A stretch of DNA of 64,000 nt from Rapana venosa. Taxonomy: Eukaryota > Mollusca > Gastropoda > Neogastropoda > Muricidae. Of this stretch, positions 12,243 to 23,970 are shown in pieces. Location: assembly GCA_028751875.1 (NCBI GenBank), contig CM054140.1, positions 15,298,678 to 15,362,677 on the forward strand, given 5' to 3'. The notes under the pieces were generated by a model. It was not told where the DNA came from. It made no database searches and saw nothing but the letters and a program-made list of their open reading frames with translations. The position numbers were made by a program, and so were the translations under genes. The number at the start of each line of letters is the position of its first letter. Position 1 is the first letter of the stretch.

Positions 12243-12982
12243 AGAGTGCTATTCCCAGAGCAGACAAAAACTAAAGTGAGATGGGCAGGCAGGCAGGCAG
12301 GCAGGCAGTACCAGTTGACTGTGCAACAACATTACACAGGGCCAGATTTATGCGGCTGTTGCACCCAGGAGGGAGAGAGGCTTATGCCCAGGGCTGATAG
12401 CGTTTTCACGGGCAGGGCAGGGCAGGGCCGGCCTGGGCATTTGCAGGCCCATCTCTTGGGCACAGTCCCTGGCACATTATTCCTCACCCCCCCCCTCCCC
12501 TTCCTCCAGATCCCCCCCCCCCCCCACTCTCTTCTATCTCTTAGCTTTTTGTTTTTCTGGCTAGAAAGATGGCTGGATGGTGGGTGGGTTTTTTTTTTTT
12601 CGTGATAGCAAGAGATGTAGCAGATGTCATGGTTCGTTTGTTCATTTATAGATATATAAACAGCAATTTATATATGCAACAGTAGTAGGGCTGGTAGGTT
12701 TCAGGATGTGAAAAAGCGGTTTCACATGAAAGACAAAGAATGCTTTGAAGTGAAAATAATGACTAATGTATGTCACACTGGACCCAACAAAGAGGACGCG
12801 CATTCTTTTCCGCTTGAGTTTGCTGCTGTGTCCTGCTTTGCTGTACTTGCTTTCGGCGGGCCTGTCTGTCTGTCTGTCTGTCGGTCTGTCTGTCGGTCAG
12901 TCAGGTTAGTTAGATCTTCAGTTTGATATCCTTCCCCTAAACAGTGATATCAGACGGGTCATCAGGTTGTGTGTGTGTGTGT

Positions 12983-13030
<48 letters not shown>

Positions 13031-13850
13031 GTGCAGCTGTGTGCTTAATCATCGCTCTTGTTGTCTTGGCACACATTTGTCAGAGAGATGTTCACATCAT
13101 ATTGTTTTTGTGTATTATAATAAAGAGAAATACAAGCAATAACACCCCCCCCTTCCAAAAACAAACAAACAAACAAACAAACAACACCCCCCTAAAAAAC
13201 ACCCCAAATAAACTGTACAGTCACATAAATACATTAATGAGTCGTGTTTTAAATTGTCTTCTGTGTGACATTTTCTGTTAATTTACAAAAAAAATTTAAT
13301 TCATTTACAAGAAATAACACCAACACCACCCAAACCAAAGACACCCCACTCCCCCAAATCTTAGAGAGAGAGACAGAAAAATTGTATGTGTGTGTGTGTT
13401 ATAAACATACATACACATACCTCTCAACAACTCCCGCCCTCGCCCCCCCCCACACACACACACACCCACACACACATACACACACACCATCCCCCCCCTT
13501 CCCCCCCCACATGCACATCCCTCTTGTCACCAAAGTCCTTCAGATAAGGTAGGTAGGTGTCCAACAGCAACATGAAAAACAACAACAACAACAACAACAA
13601 CTCAATTCAGATAACGCACACACTGCTTCAGCAAATAGAACTGCATCTAGCTAGCGTTCTTTAAAGGTTATCTCTAGACGTTTCTTCTTCTTCTTTTTTT
13701 AAACAGTTTAAAAAAAACAAAAACAACTGTATGAAACTTTGGAGAAAACCAAACTGGAAAGCATTGTACAGCCTCACCCAGCCAAAGCCCTCCTTTCTAC
13801 TGATAAACTTTCCCATTGTCTCACCAGACCCTGCCTCGTGGGGAAGACCC

Positions 13851-14376
13851 AGGGAAACGAAGAATCGTATGTCTTTACCCAGGGAAACGAAGAATCATAT
13901 GTGTTTACCCAGGGAAACGAAGAATCATATGTGTTTACCCAGGGAAACGAAGAATCATATGTGTTTACCCAGGGAAACGAAGAATCATATGTGTTTACCC
14001 AGGGAAACGAAGAATCATATGTGTTTACCCAGGGAAACGAATCACATGTGTTTACCCAGGGAAACGAAGAATCATATGTGTTTACCCAGGGAAACGAAGA
14101 ATCATATGTGTTTACCCAGGGAAACGAAGAATCATATGTGTTTACCCAGGGAAACGAATCACATGTGTTTACCCAGGGAAACGAAGAATCATATGTGTTT
14201 ACCCAGGGAAACGAAGAATCATATGTGTTTACCCAGGGAAACGAAGAATCATATGTGTTTACCCAGGGAAACGAAGAATCATATGTGTTTACCCAGGGAA
14301 ACGAAGAATCATATGTGTTTACCCAGGGAAACGAAGAATCGTATGTGTTTACCCAGGGAAACGAATCACATGTGTT
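13851..14376. repeat. 30-bp minisatellite, 17 full units
   Basis: Fifteen 30-bp units and two 27-bp variants follow a half unit. The shared part is GTGTTTACCCAGGGAAACGA. Long units join through AGAATCATAT, short ones through ATCACAT. The short units start at 14041 and 14158, and the array stops inside a third short-type unit at 14365. Because both lengths are multiples of three, several frames on both strands stay open; this is a by-product of unit length. Confidence 0.97.
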
Positions 14377-14590
14377 GCGACAGGTGCTATAACCAAGTGG
14401 TTGATAACAGTTCGACTTCAATCCTATGGGGCCATGAAGTCGTGGGTTCGAATCTCGGGGGCATCTGGTGAATTAAGAGGGGGATTTAAAATTATTTTTT
14501 ATAACCCCCCAGGTCAACTTCAAGTGCAGACCTGCCAGTGCCTTAATTTCCTTTGTGTTTATATACGCATTGTTACAGCATTTACAACAG
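14376..14590 (+). mobile_element. SINE family 2 (tRNA-Leu-like head)
   Basis: GGTGCTATAACCAAGTGGTT and GTCGTGGGTTCGAATCTC are strong A and B boxes around a long variable arm. The body TAAGAGGGGGATTTAAAA and the end CTGCCAGTGCCTTAATTTCC recur in reverse at 50585-50758. It abuts the last unit of the 30-bp minisatellite. Confidence 0.75.
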
Positions 14591-15116
14591 TGTAATTTAA
14601 AGGTGCGCTCGCTCTCTGTATCTCTCTCTGTCTCTCTCACCCTGTGTATTGTAATTACTGCCTGAGTAGCTTGATTTATCCTCTGTCTGTCTGTCTGTCT
14701 GTCTCTCACTCTCTTTCTTTCACCTGATGCCATTGTAGCAGCCTCTCCTCTTTAACAAACACTCGGGAAACTGTTTTACAAGAGGTCAGCACCACTTACA
14801 ACCCAATGCGCAAAGAAATGTGAAGGAAATAAATCAAAGCGCCCTATTATCTTTTTCTGAGGGTGGCGGAGGAGGGGAGAAAAAGCCAGTGTAGTAGGTG
14901 GGTAGGTAAATGGCAACAGGGCGAGGGCAGAAAGAAGTGCAGTGTAAAAGTGTATTGTGTTGGGGCTATGAGGGGGCTGCTCTCTTTTCTTGATAAGTCC
15001 AGCAGCAATGCCGCTAGGCTTTGTGCCTGCATTGTGGATCTTGGCCTGGTAGTAGTTTGTGTGTGTGTGGGGGTGGAGGTGGAGGGGGGGGGGGGGGGGG
15101 GGGTGGTTGGGGATGT

Positions 15117-15157
15117 GTCTTCGATTTTACCTCTATTCACTTAAAGTGATATTAGAC

Positions 15158-15195
<38 letters not shown>

Positions 15196-15253
15196 TCTTC
15201 GATTTTACGTCTGTTCACTTAAAGTGATATTAGACGAGTTTGTGTGTTTGTGA

Positions 15254-15291
<38 letters not shown>

Positions 15292-15349
15292 TCTTCGATT
15301 TTACGTCTGTTCACTTAAAGTGATATTAGACGAGTTTGTGTGTTTGTGA

Positions 15350-15386
<37 letters not shown>

Positions 15387-15422
15387 GTTCGATTTTACAT
15401 CTGTTCACTAAAGTGATATTAG

Positions 15423-15424
<2 letters not shown>
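15117..15424. repeat. Four units of hairpin block plus GT microsatellite
   Basis: A ~44-bp block (ending TCACTTAAAGTGATATTAGA then CGAG) occurs at 15117-15160, 15195-15238, 15291-15334 and, shortened, 15386-15424, each followed by a GT run. GTCT...AGAC and TCACTT...AAGTGA pair within the block. Confidence 0.9.
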
Positions 15425-15467
<43 letters not shown>

Positions 15468-15473
15468 GTGTGC

Positions 15474-15537
<64 letters not shown>

Positions 15538-15985
15538 TCGGGAGTGTGTGTGTTGTGATAGTGTTTACAAAAAAATTAAGTTAATAAAAAAACAAGTTCT
15601 TTGAAAGTGTTTAAAAGTATTCATTTTGATTTTTCTTTTTAAACATACATATTACACACACATTTGGGTCCATAAGTGTACATTTTTACGTCTTTCAATA
15701 TTGCTACATGCTGATTGTTTTTTAAAAAAGTGAAAAATTAAAAACTATTTAGATTTAATGAATGAATGAATGCATGTTATAGTTTTTTTGTATGAAAAAT
15801 CTCCACACATGCCTTAATACAAAAGTACAACATAAGCAAAACAAAACATGAGTGAAAATACAATAGTAAACAGGGGGCATTAGGGTTACTTTCACTGGTT
15901 GCTAACTGCATCACATAATAATTTACATTTTTGTTTTTTGTTATTATACTCACAACTGGTGTCCCTTTGTGAACTTAAGGGTTGC

Positions 15986-16054
<69 letters not shown>

Positions 16055-16059
16055 GTGAC

Positions 16060-16500
16060 AGTGACAATGGCAATGGCAATGGCAATGGTTTATTTTTGTG
16101 GTAAGCTGTAAGCCGCATCCTCAGGCTCAGAAGTCCACAGGGAGCCTAACAATGTCAGGTGGCTGCGGGGCCACCAGCCAGAGGGGATCTGCACTGCTGC
16201 TGGGTCACTTTATTGGCGTTCATTGGTGACTGTTCTAAGCTATCACACTCGGGACACCACCTACTAAGCCCCCTATACTGACAACAGTAATGGCTTATTT
16301 GCGGAGCCGGACTGAGTGACAGACTCACCTGGGGTGGCGATCACCACATCATCCCTCCAACGACCTTTTCCCAATAACCTCCAACCCCGAAGCGTCTTTG
16401 ACACAAACTCGCCACACGCACAGAGGTGTATGGGGAAACCAGAACTGAGGTCACCACGAGACCAGAGCAACTGGAGCCACAGATTTAGAGACAGTTTTGT
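16060..16500 (-). mobile_element. Dispersed repeat with (CCATTG)n tail; short relatives at 3575-3625 and 5876-5960
   Basis: The + strand starts with GACAATGGCAATGGCAATGG, then TTTATTTTTGTGGTAAGCTG, and continues as ordered noncoding sequence. A piece matching 16140-16190 (AATGTCAGGT-GCCACCA) recurs at 3590-3620. A similar tail (GACAATGACAATGACAATAT then TTTATTG) starts the block at 5876. It is probably a SINE or LINE 3' end in reverse orientation. Confidence 0.5.
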
Positions 16501-16775
16501 TTTATTGCCTTATGATCAATGATGATGGGGATGATGTAATGATACCTCGTGAAATTGCATGTGCTTTGAGACTAGACAGGGCTGTACTCGTTGCTTCCCA
16601 TCATAGTATATCCCGGCATCAACTGGGCCCAAGAAATATAGATACTTGCAGTGTTGGTGAGGTAATTGTCCTCAAAATTGCATGCAGAGTGGATGAAGCT
16701 CGACTGTGTTGGTCCCAGTCTTCCCAGTGAGAGCCCATAGCAAACTTTAACTCTGGATAAGACTTTTTAAGAGCT

Positions 16776-16862
16776 GGCTGTAGTCGGAAAGATTCGAACC
16801 TGCAACTTTTCAGCCCAATAACCAGGGCGCTGACCACTGTACGAAAGTGGTCGGTTGTCATC
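16776..16862 (-). mobile_element. tRNA-like SINE head, fragment
   Basis: The complement contains GTGGTCAGCGCCCTGG-TTATTGGGC and a B-box, GCAGGTTCGAATCTTTCCGA. It lacks a foldable full tRNA and is followed by unrelated sequence. Confidence 0.45.
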
Positions 16863-17319
16863 AGAACATTTATATAAAAGGAAAAAACCCACCTTAGACA
16901 ATTTCATTCACATAGTTTTCGAGGATACAGACTGGTGTCAAGAAGCAAGAAGACGGAGAAGTGCGCTTACTGTGAAATACAGCGAGGGCATGGTGGGTGT
17001 GATAAGAGGGTGAAGGAGAGGCCTGATTGCTCTGCTAGGACAGGGGAAGAGGCGGTGGATTTGTCACAAGCACCCTTTAGAGCTGTTGTTCTTGTCATCG
17101 TGACTCTTCTCCACCTAGATCTATAGCCTCCTTTGCACACAGAGGTTGAGTGATGAAATGTACCCACGTGTGTACACGTAGTATACCTGTGCGGACACTC
17201 CAAAGCACACAAGTATGCAGACATACATGGATATACACGCCAAAGATGCATGACCTTTTGAGTGTGTGCACATATGTGCCTGTGTACATGCACGCATGCA
17301 TGCCTCTGCGCACACATGC

Positions 17320-17404
17320 ACGCGCACACACACTTACGCACGCATGCACTCACGTACGAACGCGCACGCGCGCGCACACACGCGCGCGCGCGCGCGCGCA
17401 TGCA
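17320..17404. repeat. Alternating CA/CG tract with (CG)n
   Basis: Alternating purine-pyrimidine sequence ends in about 20 bases of uninterrupted CG (17380-17400), a composition prone to Z-DNA. Confidence 0.9.
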
Positions 17405-18267
17405 CGCTTTTTTCTGCGGCTCACAATGGGACAAACATGTCAGTTCCACATTCATTGACTCATCACAAGATTTTGAAGGGGAAAAAAAGGAGGGGGCAAG
17501 GAGCCAGCAATGATTTTTCTATCTTTCTTTATCCTCCCTCAAATTAGATGAAAGGTCAGAACAATGAACTCCCCAAAGTAAAAAAAAGTTAAAACATCTT
17601 GGAAAGGGTAGGCAGGAATAATTAACTTTTCAGTCTCTCCTCCCCTCCCCCCTCCCCCTCCCTTTTTCTTTCTGAGATCAAGAGATTAAGTCAGGAACAA
17701 CGACCTCCTACTAAAAGTCAGTGAAACAAATTTAAATGTAGATTTATCACACTTTGGATATTGGTAGACAGGGGGGAGGGATGTGGGGAGAGTGAAGGGA
17801 AGGGGGGGCATGCCACACAAGCTGGCAGCCCCAAAACCACGCTGCCGCTGACAGATCCTAAACAAACGAGGTAGGTAAGGTTGGAGGGTGTCCCGTTTGA
17901 ATTGACTCTGCCGTTGTGACCAGCCTTGTGCCAGAGCTTGTGTAGCCAGGCAGGACAGATTGAAAGGCCGACGTGATTAAATGTGCTGGGGGTCTGGAGA
18001 GGGTTAAAAAATAGAAGGCTGACAGCATGGGAAAATGTTAGTGTCAAAAAGTGTGCGGCATACTTTTATTTTCTCTCTCCTTCAACTTTGGAAATTAGGT
18101 CAGTTTTTTAAAAAAAATTTGTTTTTTTTTTATCATTAAGAGAGTTTTCCCCGTGGGGGTGGGTGGGTGGGAGAATGTCAATAGATATAATCAATATGGT
18201 GTGTATGTTCTGGCTGATACTGAAAATAAACACAAAACAATACCATTCAACAAATACAGACAACATT

Positions 18268-18388
18268 TACCCAAAGGTTCCCCGAAGTCAGAATGCGGCT
18301 ACCTTCATGGTGGGGCAAAAACGGCTGCATAAATCTCACCACCGGTGAACCTGAACGCTCTTGCTGAGGAACAGAAGTCAAGAAAAAA
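18268..18388 (+). mobile_element. SINE core family, B-type tail fragment
   Basis: AGTCAGAATGCGGCTACCTT, then GGTGGGGCAAAAACGGC and AATCTCACCACCGGTGAACC. Only the tail is present. Confidence 0.6.
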
Positions 18389-18672
18389 CAGCAGCACCTA
18401 CCCCAAAAACATTTACCCCAAGAGGATTGTTCTTCACCTCTTTTGACTCGAAACATTCCCCATGCAAGACTTGTCTGGGATCAGAAGTGATCTCGTGTGT
18501 GATTTGCGTGGCTGCGGTAGATTCTGTAGGAAGCTCACTCAGACTGACCAGGTTAGCAAACTCTCTAGGCTGCATGCAGCATGCATAAAAGTGGAATTGG
18601 GGGCTGGTAGGGTAAACACTACTTAAAGAGACCGAAGTTTGTGAACTTCCGTGGGTGATTATTGGAGTGAGT

Positions 18673-18727
<55 letters not shown>

Positions 18728-19059
18728 AGTCTGTCTGTCTGTCTGTCTATTTTCCCTTCACACCCATCCTGCCTCGCTTTCTCTCAGAACCTTGTCTCCT
18801 CACATGAATCGTTATTTCACCCCTACCTGTCCTGCCTATCTCTTTAATAAGAGTTTTGTCTTCTCCCTCTCGGAGTTCTTGTCTCGGGTTCTCTATGGGT
18901 CACTTTGTCTGGTCTTGCTGTCTCTTTTCTGTATGCATGCTCTGTCTGTCTGTCTGTCTTTCTTTCTTTCTTTCTCTCTCTCTCTCTCTCCCTGTGTCTG
19001 TCTCTGTCTGTCTGTCTCTCCTCCCCCTCCTCCATCCCTGTCCCTCTCTCTGTCTCTAT

Positions 19060-19180
19060 CATTGTGTGCGGTGGGAACAGATAACAGAATTTACAAAACC
19101 GCATACACACAGGGACTGGATGTAAAAATGCACATGAGTGCTTATTCCATTATCCTCAATATAAAAAAAAATCTGTGTGT
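19060..19180 (+). mobile_element. SINE core family, A-type tail fragment
   Basis: TGTGCGGTGGGAACAGATAA, then CATACACACAGGGACTGGAT and AGTGCTTATTCCATTATCCT. The head is replaced by a TC-rich run. Confidence 0.65.
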
Positions 19181-19335
19181 GTCTCTCTCCCTCCCCTCCT
19201 CCTCTCTCTGTGTCTTTCTGTCTCTGTGTCTCCCTCTCCCCTCCCCTCCCTCCCTTGTCATTGTCTCTCTGTCTCTGTCTCTCTTTATCTCTTTCTGTGT
19301 CTGTCTTGAGCATTTCATTTTCAAGCTAGTTACCA

Positions 19336-19440
19336 TGAATAGCCGTCGTGATGGCAGACTTAGTAAGTGCTCTGGTCTTCAGACTGGAAGGTCATGGGTT
19401 CAAATCCAGTCCAGAAGCAAGTTTTTTTCTTTTTCTTTTT
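19336..19440 (+). mobile_element. tRNA-like SINE head, fragment
   Basis: GATGGCAGACTTAGTAAGTG is followed by CTCTGGTCTTCAGACTGGAA, then a B-box-like CATGGGTTCAAATCCAGTCC and a T-rich run. It is tRNA-derived in layout, but not a tRNA gene. Confidence 0.45.
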
Positions 19441-19568
19441 AGGCTCGGCCAGTTGAACTGAGAAACTGAGAAAAAAGAGTTGAAGATGATGTGGACTCCT
19501 GGTTTTTTGTTTGTTTGTTTGGTTGTCCCTCCTGTGTTTAATGTCTTTTCACCCCCGACCTGTTGCAG

Positions 19569-19653
19569 AACGAGGAACGCAGAAACAGAACATGGGTTTT
19601 CACATTCCACACAGAAGATCTACTAGACGATTGGGACGACTTGCATCGCATCA
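19569..19653 (+). CDS. NUDT3: NUDT3-like penultimate exon
   Basis: It is flanked by CCCGACCTGTTGCAG and CATCA|GTGAGT, begins in phase 0 and leaves one base. It encodes 28 residues rich in the family pattern R-x-R-T-W-V and DDWDDL. Confidence 0.86.
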
Positions 19654-21080
19654 GTGAGTGTTTAACAAATGTTTGAAAGATTTCCACTGTACCTTGTGTA
19701 TACAATTTTTAGATTTGTTGGGGGTGGGGGATAGCCTAGTGGTTAGAGCATTGCGCTTGTGATATGACGGCTTGAGATCGAGCCACCATGGGGGTGCCTG
19801 CTTTAGGGGGGATATCACCCTGGGGTGAACACCAGTACTGACTTCACTCCCACCAAAGTCCTGAGATAAGACCATAAACCGAGACCCTGTGTGCAAATAC
19901 ACAAGAGAACATCTTGCAGATATGTTAAAACCTGTTCCACCATTCGGAAGAGTAGGCCATTTTGTGCCTTTTAGGAACGGATGACAACATTAAAAAAATG
20001 CATGCGTACAGTACAGGTGTCGTGTTTATACCCCATCCTTGAAGTCAGAATAAGGCAAAATCTCACCATTTGTGAACCTCGGAGTTCTAGCCCAGGAAAA
20101 AAAAATATATATATAGATAGATATAAATATATATATATATATATATTCATTCATGCAAGAAATATGAAACTAGGTTGGGGTCAGTCGGTTTGATTCTTTT
20201 AAAGTGCAAAGATGAGGCCCACTTTTGCCTTGCCCTCCCTCTCCCTCCAATGGCCTGTTGTATTGCTGTCACAAACCAGATGATGCGTTGCTGAAAGGAG
20301 ATTAGATCTCTGCTGAATATGATATTGCTGATCATGAAAACCATTTTGGCTCTTTGTGTAACTATATATCTCTATTGTTATTTGTTTTCGTTTTTTTCTG
20401 CCTTGTCTTGTGTGTGCTACAAATGCTACAATTCATACACTGCTTTCTCTGATCTTTCCTAATGAGCGCTGTCCTTTTCTGCAATGGTAAAATTATCTGG
20501 GTCTTGTTTAATGCTCGGGAGATGTGTAGGTGCTGGTGTTCATTTAAAGTGACTGAATGGGCGTTTGCTTGGAAGGGATTTCCAAAGGATAAAGACAAGA
20601 ATGAGTCAATTTTATTTTAAAAAAAAAAAAAAAATTTTCTTTACATAATTCCAATGATATGAAGTAGCCTTCAATGTTTTTGTCATTCTTGTGATGATGT
20701 AAAATTGGGATTGAATGTGCATGCGATATTCCTTTCTGTGTGTGAGTGAGTGTGTGTGCGCATGTGCGTGTGTATGTGTGTGTGTTTATATATATATATA
20801 TGTATGCACGACACAAACAATATCCAAAACGTGACAAGATTTCTGATATATAATATTACTTTTCATGAAACCACACCAGCCAAGTTTATTTCCAAGGTGA
20901 CTTTTTTTAAAAACCCCCCAGCTGATAACTCACTAACTAACCCATGTGTTGCCCTCCCTTCTCCCAGATCGCAAACGCAAATGGTTCTCTCTGGCCGAGG
21001 CCAGGAGTGTGTTGAGTCGCTACAAGCCTGCGCAATCCTGTTACATCGACACCCTTTTGGAGCAGCGCGCCCAGAGCTGA
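19569..21080 (+). CDS. NUDT3: Diphosphoinositol polyphosphate phosphohydrolase, C-terminal part (two last exons)
   Basis: DIPP enzymes (NUDT3/4/10/11, fly Aps) remove pyrophosphate groups from inositol pyrophosphates and from diadenosine polyphosphates in the cytosol. Joining 19569-19653 and 20968-21080 gives 65 residues and TGA. NEERRNRTWVFTF, then LLDDWDDLHRI, aligns with NQERKHRTYVYVL and VLEDWEDSVNI that I recall for human NUDT3, and the same 28-residue exon is bounded at the same places. RKRKWFSLAEARSVLSRYKP, then Q-CYIDTLL, aligns with GRKREWFKIEDAIKVLQYHKP. The Nudix box (G-x5-E-x7-R-E-x2-E-E) should be in exons upstream; I could not find it in 1-19568. The paralogue cannot be decided. 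It may be partial because earlier exons precede the window. Confidence 0.85.
19721..20106 (+). mobile_element. SINE core family, full length, B-type tail
   Basis: The A box GATAGCCTAGTGGTTAGAGC and the B box GAGATCGAGCC are followed by the core (AAGACCATAAACCGAGACCC) and the B tail ending CTCGGAGTTCTAGCCCAGG with an A run. It is inserted 70 bp after the NUDT3-like penultimate exon. Confidence 0.8.
20968..21080 (+). CDS. NUDT3: NUDT3-like last coding exon
   Basis: It is flanked by CTCCCTTCTCCCAG. The first two bases complete an AAT codon, and the frame then stops at TGA 21078-21080. It encodes RKRKWFSLAEARSVLSRYKP and a short tail ending EQRAQS. The tail is shorter than in human NUDT3. Confidence 0.86.
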
Positions 21081-22220
21081 CGGCCGCAACCACAGCAATC
21101 TCAGGAGGCTGGAGAGAGGAGGTGCCTGTGAAATCAGGATCCTCTCTCAGAGACCATGTGTGGGGGAGGGGGGGGGGGGGTGGGGTGGGCGTGGGGTGGG
21201 GGGGGGGGGAAGTCAGGTGAATGTGCTGAATCTGTGATGGATCAGGGGCTACCATTTTGTCGTACAGAGTAGTTTGCCAGCCGTTGTTGCAGTTTTTGTT
21301 TGTTTTTTTTAAAGTGTTTTTTTTGGACAAAAATTGAAAAAAAAGTATTTTAGGAGTTGAAAGAAAGGTTAGAGTTAATTTTGAAAAATTACATTGAAGA
21401 ACTTCAAAAGAGATGTTGAACCATTTTTGGGTTTTTTGTTGTTGTTACTGTTGCGGAAAGGAAGAGGTTTGTTCAACTTTCCTTTTGTTCAACAGAAAAA
21501 AACCCAACTTTTTAAAAATACTTTTTTTTAAAAAAGGTTATAGCGTAGTTTCTGATTTGAAAATTCTTCAGCTTTTAAACAAAATTTTTTATTGAGTCAT
21601 GCGTATTCAAAGGAATTAACCAAGGATGAACAAAAATCAAATGGAAAAAATTTCCAAAGAAGGCCAGAAAGAAAAAAAAAAAATGCAGCAAAAATTAAAA
21701 GATAAAGAAAAGATAGTTGAAGTGAAGTAGAGATGAAAATGCGCAGAGTTTGACTAGCTGTTGTACAAGAGTAGTGTGCACTCCCGGTATTGGTTCCTCA
21801 CTGTTACATAGCACACACACGTTATAACGTCAGTAGCATTCCACCTTTGTGCCAAGTAGTGTTGTTTGTTTGCAATGAAATTGGGTAATGAAAGGGTTGT
21901 TGTTTTTTTTTCCTTTGTGATGGAATTTGTCGTATGCTTTCTTCCCCTGGTTTGTTTTTAAAAATTTTTTTTTAGTGTGAATGATAGTTGTACTCAAGAT
22001 TTTGTTTGAATAAACATTTCTTTAACAAACTATAACCTTTTTTCTTTTCTTTTTTTTGCTTTTCTTTTTTTACACTTGTAAGAGGTTAGTTGAAATGTAC
22101 CCTTCAACTAACCGGTATTGTTAAAAAAACCTCTGCCATTTATTTTATTGTATGGCAAGTTTTCGGACTTACGTGTGATTGTTTAAAGTATGACGATTTT
22201 AATAAAGGAGATGATGACCA
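21081..22220 (+). other. NUDT3: Probable NUDT3-like 3' UTR
   Basis: AT- and T-rich noncoding sequence follows the stop. AATAAA motifs near 22010 and 22200 could serve as poly(A) signals. A G-rich block lies at 21161-21210. The extent is inferred. Confidence 0.4.
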
Positions 22221-22493
22221 CATTAATTTAGTCTACATAATTTCCGAGAAATTTTAAGACTTGGTTATTTCCCTAGATGGTATTTAAGTGTTGTTTTAAG
22301 CACTATGAACTGGACCAAAACAGTACATGACAGACGATCACAGAATTGCTCAAGAGACAATCGAAATAATGATTAGCAGGGTATGACTGTGTTTTGAGGG
22401 CATCAGCACGTGGTTTAGGCATTGAGCTTTTTGTTTTTAAAAAAAAAATTGACTGGTTGTGTGAAATGAGGTTATAGAACAACTGTTGGCTGT

Positions 22494-22531
<38 letters not shown>

Positions 22532-22570
22532 GTGTGTGTGTGTTTAAACTGTTGGAGTGTGAGTTTTGTG

Positions 22571-22602
<32 letters not shown>

Positions 22603-23036
22603 CATGTTCTTGCAACACACTGGGTATACTCTTTGAAAAAAAAGTTTTCTGTGCTCTAAAACATGGTATGATATTTGGAAAAGAACTGCACAATGAAGAT
22701 GACAGCCACCAATGTTCCCCTCCCCCAACACACACACGCACATGCACACAACACACACACTTACTTCAATTGCCTTAGTCAGATGGATAAGATATTTGGC
22801 TTTTGATTTGTAGAGTGACGAGTCACCGATTCCGATGGTGCCAGATGAATTATAGTCAGGGTTTTAAATCTCCTATCCCTTTGATGTCGACATCGATAAA
22901 TTAGAAGATCACACATATACATGTTAAAGCATGAAATAATGTCAGATTAGGAAAACATGCCTAGATGCACTTGAGTTTTCCTCAGCATGGGGGTTATGTG
23001 CTGTTCAGGCATCTTTTGAGTGGATTTCATGGCGGT

Positions 23037-23038
<2 letters not shown>

Positions 23039-23078
<40 letters not shown>
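23039..23078. repeat. (AT)n microsatellite
   Basis: About 40 bases of pure AT repeat. Confidence 0.95.
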
Positions 23079-23080
<2 letters not shown>

Positions 23081-23814
23081 TTTAAGCAGTAATACTGTCT
23101 TGAGAAACTGTTAAAAAAATTGGAAAGGGGTGGGAAGTTGGGGGGTGGGGAGAGTTTGGAGTGGTGGTAGTGATGTAGAAAATTATTTTTAAAAATTTAC
23201 ATGTTTTTTCCATACTTTATAAACACACATTCTTTTATTGACCATGTTTTATCAGCTACAAGCAAAAACAAGACTCAATGCATTCAAGAATTTAGAATTT
23301 ATTGAAATCCCAGCATCCCCAAGATCAAAATCATACCTTGGGTCTTTCCTCCCCTTGTTTTATTCATTTTGTTGAGGCATATATATATTTAGTTTATGTA
23401 AACGTCACTTTAATATGCAGTGTAGTAAGAAGTACAGTATTTGCCATACTGACGGGCGCTCTCCTACGAAAGTCAGCAACCATCTCAACGAATTGTGTGG
23501 CCTAATGCTCAAGACAACTATATCATATGGCAATAAGCGTGAGCGTGCTTGTAGTGAAATGTCACTGGAGAGAAAATCGGTCTTCCTTCCTACTCCGTTA
23601 TTTGCTAAATATTTTTTCACAGTGTTGTTTGGTTGGTTGTGTTTCTGTTCCGGATTGCATAAAAAAAAAAGTTACATCTTTTCTTGTTCTGTGTTATTAT
23701 ATACTTTTCTCTCAGATTTTAGATGAAACGAAAGCAGGCTTGCTCTTTTCTTAATTATTTTTTTAAAATTTATACAGTTTTGATGTAGATGGTTCATTAT
23801 AGGTGGGTTGTCAG

Positions 23815-23904
23815 AAAGTGGAGGTGTTTGGTAGTGAAGGCAGATTTGTCCAGTGGCAGATTGATAATGGTCACCTTTCTGATGACAGTTGGCAGATCTT
23901 TCAT
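23815..23904 (+). other. Exon-like 90-base segment, unassigned
   Basis: A phase-0 open stretch of 30 codons (KVEVFGSEGRFVQWQIDNGH, then SDDSWQIFH) lies between GTTGTCAG and CAT|GTAAGG. The donor is good; the acceptor lacks a pyrimidine tract. No family was recognised and no partner exon was found nearby. Confidence 0.25.
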
Positions 23905-23925
23905 GTAAGGTGCCTGGTCATTTTG

Positions 23926-23970
<45 letters not shown>

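Larger units (their letters stand above)
7936..13850. other. Gene-free stretch
   Basis: Dominated by TC, CA and GA microsatellites, one LINE tail, one SINE and the 42-bp array. 12700-12950 is unique-looking but shows no supported exon. Confidence 0.5.

Noticed and set aside
13851..14376. CRISPR-like array
   Set aside because: The repeats are directly contiguous with no unique spacers, and the host is a eukaryote.
14380..14470. A functional tRNA-Leu gene
   Set aside because: A and B boxes are present, but the acceptor stem does not pair and a SINE body follows that recurs at 50585. The same reasoning applies to the heads at 19727, 25775, 34400 and 37970.
13731..14595. Long open frames of 215-259 codons over the 30-bp repeats on both strands
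   Set aside because: Unit lengths of 30 and 27 keep any stop-free frame open. Frames overlap on both strands, there are no splice or start signals, and the peptides are pure decamer repeats.
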